Positions 21,391-21,579 of a DNA stretch of 21,579 nucleotides are shown here, in pieces; position 1 is the stretch's first letter, and each line of letters opens with the position of its first letter. The notes beneath the pieces were generated by a model. That model was given only the letters and a program-made list of their open reading frames with translations, searched no databases and had not been told where the DNA came from. The DNA comes from JBBRLA01 sp038231615 (lineage in GTDB: Bacteria > Myxococcota_A > Polyangia > Palsa-1104 > JAEUJZ01): assembly GCA_038231615.1 (NCBI GenBank), contig JBBRLA010000054.1, forward strand, positions 1-21,579, in the 5' to 3' direction. A program made the translations under genes and the position numbers.

Positions 21391-21579
21391 CTAGCGGATC
21401 ATCTTTCGCCGGGGGGCATCTTGCCCGGGGGGCGTCTTTCCCGGGTCGCCCCCTGGGACCGAGGCGGCGGGGCTGGCGAAGATGACCTCCGATTCGCCAA
21501 AGACATCCGAGCCGGGGCTCTTGTTGCCCTGGTGTCGACGGGCCGCCGAGAAGAGCGCTGCCCGCGGCATCACCAGGCC
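21391..21579 (-). CDS. C-terminal part of an unidentified gene entering from the right edge
   Basis: An open frame runs from the window edge to TAG at 21391-21393, with the strong G/C third-position bias of the real genes here. The visible end contains NKSPGSDVFGESEVIFASPA and a Pro/Gly/Lys-rich tail (GGDPGKTPPGQDAPRRKMIR). The beginning is outside the window; GTG/ATG codons near 21570-21573 could instead be a start, but no ribosome site is seen. No family is recognisable from so short a piece. Confidence 0.45.
   Translation of the reverse strand, partial: GLVMPRAALFSAARRHQGNKSPGSDVFGESEVIFASPAASVPGGDPGKTPPGQDAPRRKMIR

Overview
The window is about 21.6 kb of high-GC bacterial DNA. It looks like a chromosomal segment from a myxobacterium-like organism (Myxococcota or a related former deltaproteobacterial lineage). 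The basis is strong G/C preference at third codon positions, several lipoproteins with Asp/Gly/Pro-rich linkers after the lipid-anchored Cys, Cys-rich plus beta-helix surface proteins, a DUF3160 protein, an ECF sigma factor with a FecR/TPR-type partner, and a eukaryote-like Ser/Thr kinase N-terminus. This placement is an inference from gene style; there is no rRNA or marker phylogeny in the window. I see no tRNA, rRNA, CRISPR array, IS element or phage module.

Layout, left to right. 1-362: a Ser/Thr kinase start on the minus strand that is cut off after 50 codons, beside an almost perfect 30-bp palindrome. 592-1640: an unrecognised protein with a repeat tail whose reading frame appears shifted. 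1673-3981 (+): a DsbD-type transmembrane thiol-disulfide reductase, then a response regulator with a degenerate GGDEF-like domain and a probably leaderless start. 4009-8215 (-): a DUF3160 secreted protein interrupted by one in-frame TAA, followed by a CapA-type metallophosphatase. 8317-11843 (-): a tightly overlapping four-gene operon of ECF sigma factor, FecR/TPR membrane protein, secreted Pro-rich membrane protein and Cys-rich lipoprotein. 11976-13160 (-): a lipoprotein with a carbohydrate-binding-like and a carboxypeptidase-regulatory-like domain. 13282-16065 (+): phenylalanine 4-hydroxylase and GTP-dependent PEP carboxykinase. 16107-16490 (-): a small lipoprotein with an acidic tail. 16685-18451 (-): an AAA-ATPase/PD-(D/E)XK family protein, preceded by an unrecognised helical protein (18513-19175). 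19286-20950 (-): a Cys-rich beta-helix lipoprotein, with a truncated beta-helix fragment just upstream. 21391-21579 (-): the tail of a gene that enters from the right edge.

The most coherent functional themes are cell-envelope biology and a small amino-acid/gluconeogenesis unit. The envelope theme covers disulfide chemistry, secreted and lipid-anchored proteins and an ECF-controlled surface operon. In the metabolic unit, phenylalanine is converted to tyrosine, whose breakdown yields fumarate, and PEP carboxykinase connects oxaloacetate to PEP. Three or four genes are visibly broken (kinase, the 592 gene, the DUF3160 gene, the beta-helix fragment). This is either real decay or residual sequencing error, and re-sequencing would decide which.
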